From Mycolicibacterium sp. HK-90 (GTDB taxonomy: Bacteria; Actinomycetota; Actinomycetes; Mycobacteriales; Mycobacteriaceae), in assembly GCF_030486405.1 (NCBI RefSeq), contig NZ_CP129613.1:4774001-4838000 (forward strand): a stretch of 64,000 nt of DNA. Direction: 5' to 3'. The position numbers and the translations under genes are program-made. The notes beneath the pieces are model-generated. The model worked only from the letters and a program-made list of their open reading frames with translations, did not search any database and had not been told where the DNA came from. Positions 55,424 through 63,563 of this stretch are shown piece by piece (the first letter of the stretch is position 1; every line of letters starts with the position of its first letter).

Positions 55424-56764
55424 ATGCAACTCGCTGCCCGGTCTTATCTGGCCGCAGGAGTGGCACTCGTGGGTGCCAGCGCCATCGCAGTCAGCCCAGT
55501 GGCGCCGTCCACCCCCGAGGTGTACGCGCCGGTCGCCCTGACGGCCGCCATCGACAACCCGGCGACCGTTTTTGCACCGGTGGCCACCGCGACGCAGGAA
55601 CTGATCGCCAGCGTCATCGAACGCCAGACCAGCAACCCGGCGCCGATCCTGCGCCAACTCGGCGCCAACGCGGTCGCCGGCTACCAGTCGTTCATGTCCA
55701 CTCCCCCGGCGTACCTCATCGCATACGCGCTCACGAACGTCGTCGTCGGCGCCCAGGAGTTGGGCCCCAACCTGAACAACTTCGCGACGGTCACGTCGGA
55801 GTCGCTGACTGCGCTCACCACCATCCTGGGCGAAATGGGCGAGGGATTGCCCGCATTGCTGCAGGCGGCCGGTGCGCAGCTCGCCGCGGGTAACCCCAAC
55901 GGCGCGATCGACGCGATCATGCTCGCGGGCCTTCAGCCGGGCGTCGACCTGCTGATGAACGTACTGACGCCCGAGATGAACGCGATCGGCAAGTTGCTCG
56001 GTGTTCCGCAGCCGATCACCGACGCCGCGGCCAATGCCGTCATCGGCGTCGCGCTCGGAGCGATCATCTCCACCGTCGGCATCGGATTCGACCTCGGAGA
56101 TCCGCAGCCGGTGGTCAAGGGGTTCATCGACGGTGTGCAGACCGTGCTGGACGGTGCGGCCTCCGGTGACCCGGCCACGTTCGTGAACTCCGTCCAGCAC
56201 GGGGTCGCGAAGTTCGCCCTCGACGTCATCGGCCAGGCCGGCCAGATGCAGACCTCGATCAATTTCGCCGTCGACGGTTTCGTCGATGCGCTCAAGCAGA
56301 TCGCTCCCAAGCCGTTCACTCCGCCGGACATCACCCTCCCGACCGCCAAGGCACTGGTTGCCCCGGCCCCGGCGGCCCTGGCAGTCGGCTCCGTGGTCGA
56401 TGAGGCCGCCGCGTCGGCTCCGGTTGCCAACGCGGACACCGCTTCCGGCGCCGATGCCATCAACACCGAGGCCGACACCGCACCCGATTCCACCGCGAGC
56501 GAGGGCAGTAACGCCGGCTCGACCGCGGACACCGTCACCAACGTGTCCACCAAGGCACCGGTGAAGGCTTCGCCGAAGGCACGCGTCAAGGCCGACAGCC
56601 CCGCCAAGACCGTTCGGGACCAGGTGAAGTCAGCTGTCCAGAAGGTGACCGGAGGCCTGAAGAAGGACAAGCCCGGCACCGAGAAGGCCGGGGCCGAAAA
56701 GGCCGGCGGCACAAAGAAGGCGGAATCCTCCAACGACTCCGCCAAGGGTTCCGACGCCGAGTAA
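55424..56764 (+). CDS. Secreted GjpA-like paralogue B
   Basis: 446 aa. Signal block MQLAARSYLAAGVALVGASA then IAVSPVAPSTPEV, cleaved near 29-32. The mature part begins TAAIDNPATVFAPVATATQE, then carries the signature NPAPILRQ and about 250 residues of amphipathic helices with few charges. The tail (about 375-446) is Lys/Ala/Ser/Glu-rich, with the helix VRDQVKSAVQKVTGGLKK. The ribosome site CGTAAGGAG and start context are shared with C. No Cys, no lipobox. It resembles proteins that annotation pipelines call outer membrane porin GjpA (from Gordonia); porin function is inferred only from that name. Confidence 0.78.
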   Translation: MQLAARSYLAAGVALVGASAIAVSPVAPSTPEVYAPVALTAAIDNPATVFAPVATATQELIASVIERQTSNPAPILRQLGANAVAGYQSFMSTPPAYLIAYALTNVVVGAQELGPNLNNFATVTSESLTALTTILGEMGEGLPALLQAAGAQLAAGNPNGAIDAIMLAGLQPGVDLLMNVLTPEMNAIGKLLGVPQPITDAAANAVIGVALGAIISTVGIGFDLGDPQPVVKGFIDGVQTVLDGAASGDPATFVNSVQHGVAKFALDVIGQAGQMQTSINFAVDGFVDALKQIAPKPFTPPDITLPTAKALVAPAPAALAVGSVVDEAAASAPVANADTASGADAINTEADTAPDSTASEGSNAGSTADTVTNVSTKAPVKASPKARVKADSPAKTVRDQVKSAVQKVTGGLKKDKPGTEKAGAEKAGGTKKAESSNDSAKGSDAE

Positions 56765-56776
56765 ACCCTCTGCACC

Positions 56777-56813
56777 CGGGCAGGCCCCCTCCACCCCCGA
56801 GGGTGCCTGCCCG
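56777..56813 (+). terminator. Hairpin between paralogues B and C
   Basis: CGGGCAGGC (56777-56785) pairs with GCCTGCCCG (56805-56813), with an inner ACCC/GGGT. No T tract. No -10 is seen before C, so this may attenuate rather than end B-C transcription. Confidence 0.65.
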
Positions 56814-56867
56814 CCCCTCTTCGAGGGCATTTCAGTTCGCAAACATCCACTCCCGTAAGGAGATTCC

Positions 56868-58202
56868 ATGCAACTCGCTGCTCGGTCGTATCTGACCGCA
56901 GGTGTGGCGCTTGTCGGCGCCGGCGCCATCGCGGTCAGCCCGCTGGCCCCGCCTGCCCCGGATGTCCACGTTCCGGCAATCGACGCCTCGTCCGCGGCAG
57001 TGAATCTCACCGCCGCCGCCAATCCCCTGCAACTGTGGGCCGACGTCATCGGAGCCACGGTCGAGAACCTGGGCGGTCTGGGCGAACAGTTCGCAGCGGA
57101 TCCCGCACCGATCCTGCGCCAGATCATCGCCAACCAGTTGCACAGCGCGAATGTCCTTGGCGGGGCAACACAGCGGCTTGTCGAAGGCATGTCCGCCGCC
57201 CTCGACCCCGAAAATTTCCTGAGTTTTCAGGCAGCCGTCAAGAGTGCCGTCGACCTGATCGCTGCCGGCGACCTCCAGATGGGCTTCGCCGGCCTGATCA
57301 CCAGCGGTCTCATGCTCGGGCTTCCGCTGCTCGACTTCGTGGGGAACGAGTGGACACCCGGCGCCTGGTCGGTGATCGCTCAGCCTTTCGCGAACCTGGC
57401 CAACATGGTCGCGAAGCTTCCCCAGGGCGCACCGGCACTGCTGTTGAACGGAGTCATCTCCCCGCTGTCGGCAACCGCTGCGGCCAGTGGATACGTCCTC
57501 GAGAACCTCGTCGCCGCCTCAACCACCGGCGATATCGCTGAATTCGTTGGCACGTTGGCGAATTCGCCCGCCACGATCACCGGCGCCTTGCTGAACGGAT
57601 TCGAGATCGACAACGGCCCAGGCATGCCGCCGACATTCATGGCCGGCCTGCTGACCGCCCAGAACGGTTTCCTCCCTGGCGGAGCCATCTCGACGGTACT
57701 GAGCGCGATCTCTCAGATCGCGGACTCGCTGGCCACCCCGGGCGCAGACCGGGACAACCTCTTCGGCACCCCGCCCAGCCTGGCCGGGTCGGCTTCTTCG
57801 GAGGTCGCCGCGGTGAGCTCGACGCTCGCCCCCGCAACCAAGACCGTCACGCTCGACGTTGCGCAGACCGTCGCGCAGACCAAAGAGATCACCGCACCGA
57901 CGGATGCTCCGTCGGACACCGCGCCGGCTGTCGAGGCATCGACAACCGCTGCCGACACCGAGGTGGCTGCCGACGCACCGGCCAAGATGTCCACCAAGGT
58001 TTCGGTGAAGACGGCACCCAAGGCCCAGACCAAGGCAGACACCCCTGCCAAGGCTGTTCGGGACCAGGTGAAGTCGGCGGTCTCGAAGATGACCGGCGGC
58101 CTGAAGAAGGACAAGGCCGGGGCCGAGAAGGCCGGCGCGGACAAGGCCGGTTCCACGAAGAAGACGGACTCGTCCACCGGCTCCGCGAAGGACAGCGAGT
58201 AA
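56868..58202 (+). CDS. Secreted GjpA-like paralogue C
   Basis: 444 aa. Signal block MQLAARSYLTAGVALVGAGA then IAVSPLAPPAPDV is nearly identical to B. Signature DPAPILRQIIANQL follows at about 80-93, then amphipathic helices including LPQGAPALLLNGVISPL. The tail has the helix VRDQVKSAVSKMTGGLKK and KAGAEKAGADKAGSTKK. The C-terminal 200 bp are very like those of B at the nucleotide level, pointing to recent duplication or gene conversion. Start has CCCGTAAGGAG as in B. Predicted exported, envelope-associated. Probably co-transcribed with B. Confidence 0.78.
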   Translation: MQLAARSYLTAGVALVGAGAIAVSPLAPPAPDVHVPAIDASSAAVNLTAAANPLQLWADVIGATVENLGGLGEQFAADPAPILRQIIANQLHSANVLGGATQRLVEGMSAALDPENFLSFQAAVKSAVDLIAAGDLQMGFAGLITSGLMLGLPLLDFVGNEWTPGAWSVIAQPFANLANMVAKLPQGAPALLLNGVISPLSATAAASGYVLENLVAASTTGDIAEFVGTLANSPATITGALLNGFEIDNGPGMPPTFMAGLLTAQNGFLPGGAISTVLSAISQIADSLATPGADRDNLFGTPPSLAGSASSEVAAVSSTLAPATKTVTLDVAQTVAQTKEITAPTDAPSDTAPAVEASTTAADTEVAADAPAKMSTKVSVKTAPKAQTKADTPAKAVRDQVKSAVSKMTGGLKKDKAGAEKAGADKAGSTKKTDSSTGSAKDSE

Positions 58203-58783
58203 CTCGCAACCACACCCGGCGGGCCCCCTCCAGCACTCCACGGAGGGGGCCTCCCGCATTCTTGGGAAGGTCTCAGGCTCCACTCAGGCAGAAGCGCCAC
58301 CGGCCGCGTCCCGACCCGCGTTCGGCAAAACTGGCGGGTTCCGACATTTGATTGCCATCACAACAATTGGGCAAATCGCTCGCAGTGCCTGGTCCCGCAC
58401 GCCCCGGACCCGCCTTCCGCGCCGGCGCCGATGCACTCAGGCGTTTGCGACGGACCGCCGCACGATACCGCGCCGGCGCAATCGTCGAGACGACCGGACC
58501 CGCATTTTCACAGTCATTTCCGCTCCCGGGTCGCACTGTCAGCTAAACGAGTTCGTGGCCCGGCGCCCGCGCGCAACGGCGCACGGAAGCAGTCACCACG
58601 ATCACCACCGAAACTCGTTCGCCATGCTAATCACCGGCGATGTGCAGCTAGTTCACGTTGCTCATGACCTCATTAGCCGAAAACTCGATATTGGATTCAA
58701 CTTTTCAAAAACGCAAATTTGTAAACTTACTCTCAGGTAGCTTCAGCCTCGTCGGGGGATTGGATCCGTCTAGAGGAGAAGCA
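58203..58783. other. 581-bp non-coding region before paralogue D
   Basis: Begins with the paralogue C terminator: GCCCCCTCC (58224-58232) and GGAGGGGGC (58243-58251), extended by GCGGG/CCCGC. Then about 400 bp of GC-rich sequence with no gene I can support. The last 100 bp become AT-rich and hold CAAATTTG (58714-58721) and a TACTCT -10 (58728-58733), 51 nt before the ATG; AAACTTACTCTC resembles GAACTTACTTTG before paralogue B. Confidence 0.6.
58224..58251 (+). terminator. Terminator hairpin after paralogue C
   Basis: GCCCCCTCC (58224-58232) and GGAGGGGGC (58243-58251) form a 9-bp stem with 10-nt loop, lengthened by outer GCGGG/CCCGC. No T tract. Confidence 0.7.
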
Positions 58784-60001
58784 ATGCAAGTCGCAGCCCG
58801 TCCCTACCTTGCCGCCGGCGTCGCGTTGTTCGGGGCCAGTGCCATCGCCTTGAGTCCGGTCGCTCCGCCGATGCCGGACATGGCGGTTCCGGCGATTTCA
58901 TCGGCCTCCGTGAACCTGGCTGCAGCAACCGATCCGATCCAGGCCTACGTGCAGTTGTTCACGAATACCTTCACCAATGTCTCGACCCTGATCGGTGAAG
59001 AATTGGCCGACCCCGCACCAATCCTGCGACAGGTGATCGCCAACCAGATCTCCACCGCCGAGTCGCTCGGCGCGGCCCTGCAAGATTCCGCCGCGTCACT
59101 CGGCAACTCACTTGACCCGTCGAATCCGTACAGCATCCCCGCCTTGCTGCAGTTGGCGATTTCCAACCTCCTCAGCGGTGCCATCAACGGTGCGGTGGCC
59201 AACGCCTGGAGCGCATTCCTCACCCCGATCGTGGGAGCCGGCCTGCCACTGCTGGAGCCGATCACCGCTGCCATCAGACAGCCGATACAGAATCTGCTCA
59301 ATGTGGTGGACACCCAACTCGCCGTGGTGATGCCGCTGCTCGGGACGCTCAACGTCGTCTACCGAACGCTGACCGTGGCGGGAAACGTCGGCCAGGAGAT
59401 CGTCGACTCTGCCACGGCAGGCGATGCACTCGGCGTCGTCAACGCGATGCTCAGCAGCCCTGCCGTGATCGGGGATGCCCTCCTCAACGGCGACGCACTC
59501 GGCGGCGGCATTTTCGGGCCCAGCCTCGGCCTCCTGGGTACCCTGCGGCAAGCCCGCGAGATGATCGCCGCAGCCATCACACCCCCCGCCGAAGAGGAGG
59601 CGGGTGCCGCCGCAGACGCGACGTTGGCCTCCGCGGCGAAGGTCGTCACACTGGATGTCAGCCCACAGACAGCCACTGCTCCGGCAGCACCAAAGGCAGC
59701 GCCGGCCACCGAGCTACCGGCCGAAACAGCGCCTGCCGCAGAGGAAACCGCGTCGCCCGCCGTCACCACCCCGGTGGTGAAGGAAAGCCTGAAGGCCGAG
59801 CCGGGTAAGACCGGAAGCCTGTCCACCCAGCGCACCAAGACCGTCAAGCAGGTTCGTGACGGGGTTCAGGGGGCCGTCAAGGGTGTGACCGACGGATTGA
59901 AGAAGGCCGCCGAAGGTCTGGGCGGCAAGAGCACCGACAAGAAGACCAGCGGGGAATCGTCGTCGTCAGATTCGGGCGCAAGCTCAAGCGACGCCGCCTG
60001 A
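58784..60001 (+). CDS. Secreted GjpA-like paralogue D
   Basis: 405 aa. Signal block MQVAARPYLAAGVALFGASA then IALSPVAPPMPDM. Signature DPAPILRQVIANQ at about 79-91, followed by helices such as LLQLAISNLLSGAINGAVAN and PIVGAGLPLLEPITAAI. The tail has VRDGVQGAVKGVTDGLKKAA and ends KKTSGESSSSDSGASSSDAA. ATG 58784 (AGAGGAGAAG upstream) is chosen; an in-frame extension of 42 residues reads the AT-rich promoter region and is rejected. It has its own conserved promoter and ends at a strong bidirectional hairpin before lpqW. Confidence 0.78.
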   Translation: MQVAARPYLAAGVALFGASAIALSPVAPPMPDMAVPAISSASVNLAAATDPIQAYVQLFTNTFTNVSTLIGEELADPAPILRQVIANQISTAESLGAALQDSAASLGNSLDPSNPYSIPALLQLAISNLLSGAINGAVANAWSAFLTPIVGAGLPLLEPITAAIRQPIQNLLNVVDTQLAVVMPLLGTLNVVYRTLTVAGNVGQEIVDSATAGDALGVVNAMLSSPAVIGDALLNGDALGGGIFGPSLGLLGTLRQAREMIAAAITPPAEEEAGAAADATLASAAKVVTLDVSPQTATAPAAPKAAPATELPAETAPAAEETASPAVTTPVVKESLKAEPGKTGSLSTQRTKTVKQVRDGVQGAVKGVTDGLKKAAEGLGGKSTDKKTSGESSSSDSGASSSDAA

Positions 60002-60012
60002 TTCACCACCGG

Positions 60013-60044
60013 CAGTGGGCCTCCTCGTCTGAGGGGGCCCACTG
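60013..60044. terminator. Bidirectional terminator between paralogue D and lpqW
   Basis: CAGTGGGCC (60013-60021) pairs with GGCCCACTG (60036-60044), with an inner CCTC-GTCT-GAGG stem. It separates convergent genes ending at 60001 and 60050. Confidence 0.8.
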
Positions 60045-60049
60045 TCCGT

Positions 60050-61912
60050 CTATTTGGCTTTCGTCCAGCCGCCCGCGTCACCGACGATGCCGACGGGCAC
60101 GGCTCCGGTCAGGCTGACGTTCTGCACGCTGGGCCCGGCCGCGACGATGGTGGTGTCCTGCAGGATCGGCAACACCGTCGACATGTTCCACAGCCGAGGT
60201 TCGACGGTTTGGATCACTTCGGCGATGTTCTCCGAACCATCCAGCGCTGCATCGATTTTCGGCTGGATGCTGCGATCGCAGATGCCGGTGATGTTGCTCG
60301 GCGCCTGCACCAGCTCATCCGAGTCGGGAGCCGGAATCGGCTGGGTGGTCGTCGGCGTGGTGGGCGGCGGTGCGGGTGCGGCGCTGGTCGGCTTCGGTGA
60401 CGTCGAGGGTGGGACACCCGGAACGGCGGTCGAGATCGCCGTTGCTTCCAGGGCCCGACAGCCGTAGCGCGACGCCAGACTGGTGGCCAGGTCTCCCCCG
60501 GCCTGATGCCAGCCGACAACCGCGTCGACGCGGTTGTTCGTCAACGCATCGCTGTACAGCACAACGGGATCCAGGGCCAGCACAGACGCCTCGATGCCGA
60601 CGTTTCGCAACTGGTCGGCCGCGGTGTTGGCCACCGCCACCGACGTCGGATCGTTGGATGCCACACCGAGAACCAATGACAACGCCACACCGTCCTTGGT
60701 GATGCGCTGGCGTCCGTTGGCGTTCGGTGGCTCCCCAGGCGCGGCCGACTCGGCGGGTTCGATCTGGTAGCCCGCACCGCGCAGCAGATCGAGTGCGGCC
60801 TCGCGCGACATCGCCGGAGGGGCTGTCGGTACGTAACCGGGGTCTGAGGGCGAGCGGACCTGCGCCTGCGCCAGCGTCACGGTGTTGTCGTCGCCCGCCC
60901 CTACCGAGGCCAGTAGGTCGACGTCGATCAACCCCAGAATCGCTTTCCGCACTGGAGCTTCCGCCAACTTCGGCTGCTGGCCGCGCAGGGTCAGCTGCAT
61001 CACCCGCGGGGTGACGATCCTGGCGGTGCGGACGTCGGGGATGGCGCTCAGTTGCGCGAAAGTGGCCGCGCCACCGTGCACCTGGGCCACCTGGGTGTCG
61101 CCGTTACGGATCGAATCGGCCAGTGCGGCCGGTGCCCCGCCGCGGCGGAACAGGATCAGATCGGGCTTGGCCGGAACGCTCCAGTAGCGGTCGTTGCGCG
61201 CGAGAAGGATCTCATCCCGTTGCGGGTCAATGCTTTCCACCCGGAATTGACCGCCGGTGACGGGCATGGCCCGGGCCAGGCCGGCGCCGAAGCCGCCCGG
61301 GACGTCCTTGACGATATGAGCCGGGAGGATGTCGTTGAACAGCTCCCGCCAGGCTGGATACGGCTGGGCGAACGTCACCACCGCCTGCTTGCCGCCCTCC
61401 ACCGATTGCACGCCGGTGATCAGGTCATACCCGGCCGGGTCGACAACGCCTGGCTGACTGACCATTTGGCGCCAGAGGTACCAGTAGTCGTCGGCGGCGA
61501 TCGGCGCGTTGTCGGTCCATTGCGCCTCGGGCCGGATCTTGTAGGTGACCGTGAACGGGTTCTGACTGGTCACTTCGGCCGATTCGAGCAGCGTCGGATC
61601 CATCTCCCAGCGCGACCCCGTCGGCGACTTCGGATCCGGCACCGGCCGGAACGAGCTCGGCAGCACCATCGAGGCGATCGCGGCGTTCACCGGGGACTGA
61701 TCCGACAGCAGGTGCGGGTTGAATCCCGGACCGATCGAATCGATGGCCATGATGATCTGCGTCGCCTTCATCGGAGGCGGCGGCGTCGTCTCGGTGGTCT
61801 CGGTGCTCTGCGGAGCCGGCGGCGGGCTCACAGTGCAGCCGCTGAACAGGAGCGCCGGCACCGAAATCAGGACGCCGGCCATGAGGCGGGCACGGTGGAG
61901 GGGTGTCGGCAC
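60050..61912 (-). CDS. lpqW: Lipoprotein LpqW, solute-binding protein fold
   Basis: 620 aa. Lipobox LLFSGC with Cys26, then a Pro/Thr linker and a family-5 (oligopeptide/dipeptide) substrate-binding fold ([49 protein letters not shown]). There is a Pro/Thr-rich insertion before the final lobe ([20 protein letters not shown]). M. smegmatis LpqW controls the branch between polar PIMs and lipoarabinomannan; no transporter genes are beside it here. GTG 61912 follows TACGCT by 7 nt on the minus strand. Matches Rv1166. Confidence 0.93.
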   Translation of the reverse strand: MPTPLHRARLMAGVLISVPALLFSGCTVSPPPAPQSTETTETTPPPPMKATQIIMAIDSIGPGFNPHLLSDQSPVNAAIASMVLPSSFRPVPDPKSPTGSRWEMDPTLLESAEVTSQNPFTVTYKIRPEAQWTDNAPIAADDYWYLWRQMVSQPGVVDPAGYDLITGVQSVEGGKQAVVTFAQPYPAWRELFNDILPAHIVKDVPGGFGAGLARAMPVTGGQFRVESIDPQRDEILLARNDRYWSVPAKPDLILFRRGGAPAALADSIRNGDTQVAQVHGGAATFAQLSAIPDVRTARIVTPRVMQLTLRGQQPKLAEAPVRKAILGLIDVDLLASVGAGDDNTVTLAQAQVRSPSDPGYVPTAPPAMSREAALDLLRGAGYQIEPAESAAPGEPPNANGRQRITKDGVALSLVLGVASNDPTSVAVANTAADQLRNVGIEASVLALDPVVLYSDALTNNRVDAVVGWHQAGGDLATSLASRYGCRALEATAISTAVPGVPPSTSPKPTSAAPAPPPTTPTTTQPIPAPDSDELVQAPSNITGICDRSIQPKIDAALDGSENIAEVIQTVEPRLWNMSTVLPILQDTTIVAAGPSVQNVSLTGAVPVGIVGDAGGWTKAK

Positions 61913-62204
61913 GCTACTCAGCGTATCGACCGGCTCAAGGCAGCCCTGCCGCGCATCAGGACTGCGCAGCGGCCGACTCCTCAGCCAATGCGAGCACCCT
62001 TATCGATCCAAATCTTTCAAGGTGCAACGAACCGGCCGGGCGCTGCAGCATCGCCGTTGACCAGCCATGATGACCGCTCCGCGAATACCGTCCGATAGCG
62101 AATATTGACGCGCTATCGGATTTTGCATCCATATCACCGATTCTCGGATAGCGTCTGGCCGTCGGCCGGAGTGACCGACGTCACACCTCATCAAGGAGGC
62201 ACCG
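61913..62204. other. 292-bp divergent control region of lpqW and paralogue E
   Basis: lpqW side: TACGCT (61925-61920), 7 nt, GTG. Paralogue E side: CCGATAGCG (62092-62100) and CGCTATCGG (62111-62119) are 9-bp inverted arms around a 10-bp spacer, and a third, direct near-copy CGGATAGCG (62145-62153) overlaps the -10 TAGCGT (62149-62154), 51 nt before the TTG start. Probably an operator with three half sites. Confidence 0.65.
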
Positions 62205-63398
62205 TTGCGCCAAGCACTACGGCCCTACGTCACGGCCGGCATCGCGATAGCAGGGGCCGGCGTCATCGCCGTCACCCCGGTATCACCCTCCGTTCCCGAG
62301 CCGGCGGTCGAGTTTTCGTCGATCCGGCTTTCGGGATCCGTGCAGACCCTCGATCTACCGGCCCCGGTCGACGTCGCCGCGAGCGCGATTCCGCCGGAAC
62401 TCTCCCCTGCCGAGGCCTATCAGTACGTCGCCCAGTTGACGGCGGCCTTCGTGATGGACGCCATCGCCCCGATCGTCAGTAACCCGACGCCCATCGTCGA
62501 TCAGGTGATCGCCAACCAACTCTGGTACGCGAACCTGCTGACGATGGGCGTCGTGACCGGGGCCAGCAACATCGTGTGGACCTTGTCGAACCTTCCCGAG
62601 TACCTCAGCACGGCAGCGGCACAACTGATGGCCGGCGATCCGGAGGCAGCGATCATGACGCTGTGGAGTCGCACCCCGGTCGAACTCATCGCGGGTGTCG
62701 CCCTTCCCCTGGTTCCGTCGTTCGCGATACCGGTGACCATCACCCAGAACCTGGCCAACGTCGTCGCCACCGTTCCAACCACCGTGCTGGAGCTGGGTTC
62801 TGATGTTCTCTCGGCAGCGAACAACACCGTCGCCGCGACCGCGGCATCCGTCCGGAGCATCGCCGAAGCCGCGGCCTCGGGCGATCCGACCGCACTGGCG
62901 AACGCGATTCTCGTCGCACCCGCCAGCATCGCCAGTGGCCTGCTCATCGGCGACATCGCCGAGGGCGGACACAACCCCGGGCTGATCAACGGCGTGCTCA
63001 AGCATCTGGTTCTGGCCCGCGAGACCATCGCCGAGGCTTTGGGCGCGCCACCGCGCGAGATCCCCGAGGCGCTGTCGAGTGCCGTTCCGCCGGCCAGCGC
63101 CCGGATCGCGACGCTGAATGAAAATGAAACGGACACTGTAACTCCCGCGGAAACCGACAACAGACCTGTTGCGCGGCCAGAAGAAAAGCCCACCCTCGTG
63201 CGCACCAGCGCGAAGGCTGTTCCAGGCAAGGCTGGGCTGACCGGAAAGCGCGGCAACGAGAAACCTGAGCTGGCAAGGTCGATCAGCAACCGAATCTCGG
63301 CCACGGTCAACAAGATCGGTGCAGACGTCAAGAAGGCGTTCACCAACTCTGATGAGGAGAGCTCCGGTGACAACACCGAATCAGGGGGTCGCGACTGA
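62205..63398 (+). CDS. Secreted GjpA-like paralogue E
   Basis: 397 aa from TTG 62205 (AAGGAGG 5 nt upstream). Signal block MRQALRPYVTAGIAIAGAGV then IAVTPVSPSVPE. Signature NPTPIVDQVIANQL near 103-116, so the first Arg of DPAPILRQ is Asp here. Helical core with LVPSFAIPVTITQNLANVVATV. The tail is shorter and more acidic: VNKIGADVKKAFTNSDEES then SGDNTESGGRD. The genes at 55424, 58784, 62205 and 63564 all have -10 elements 49-51 nt before their starts. It is followed by a hairpin at 63415-63445. Confidence 0.76.
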   Translation: MRQALRPYVTAGIAIAGAGVIAVTPVSPSVPEPAVEFSSIRLSGSVQTLDLPAPVDVAASAIPPELSPAEAYQYVAQLTAAFVMDAIAPIVSNPTPIVDQVIANQLWYANLLTMGVVTGASNIVWTLSNLPEYLSTAAAQLMAGDPEAAIMTLWSRTPVELIAGVALPLVPSFAIPVTITQNLANVVATVPTTVLELGSDVLSAANNTVAATAASVRSIAEAAASGDPTALANAILVAPASIASGLLIGDIAEGGHNPGLINGVLKHLVLARETIAEALGAPPREIPEALSSAVPPASARIATLNENETDTVTPAETDNRPVARPEEKPTLVRTSAKAVPGKAGLTGKRGNEKPELARSISNRISATVNKIGADVKKAFTNSDEESSGDNTESGGRD

Positions 63399-63414
63399 GC
63401 TTCGTTATCCCGGC

Positions 63415-63445
63415 GATCGCCCCGTCCACCATGGGCGGGGCGATC
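63415..63445 (+). terminator. Terminator hairpin after paralogue E
   Basis: GATCGCCCCG (63415-63424) pairs with CGGGGCGATC (63436-63445), then CCTTTGCATTTT. A 10-bp perfect stem, extendable inward by three pairs. Confidence 0.8.
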
Positions 63446-63509
63446 CCTTTGCATTTTGAATAATTCGAACGTCGCAAAGAATGTGAATGTTATTTTCCTG
63501 CGTCCCTTG

Positions 63510-63515
63510 TACGTT
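63510..63515 (+). promoter_or_regulatory. Predicted -10 of paralogue F
   Basis: TACGTT ends 48 bp before GTG 63564, the same spacing seen for B, D and E. Confidence 0.45.
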
Positions 63516-63563
63516 CACGCCGGTCAGCCATCCGGGCGGACCGCGGAATACAAGGAGAATGCA

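Noticed and set aside
58273..58740. Short frames on both strands in the gap before paralogue D
   Set aside because: Arg/Ser/Pro-rich translations typical of GC-rich non-coding DNA, no ribosome sites.
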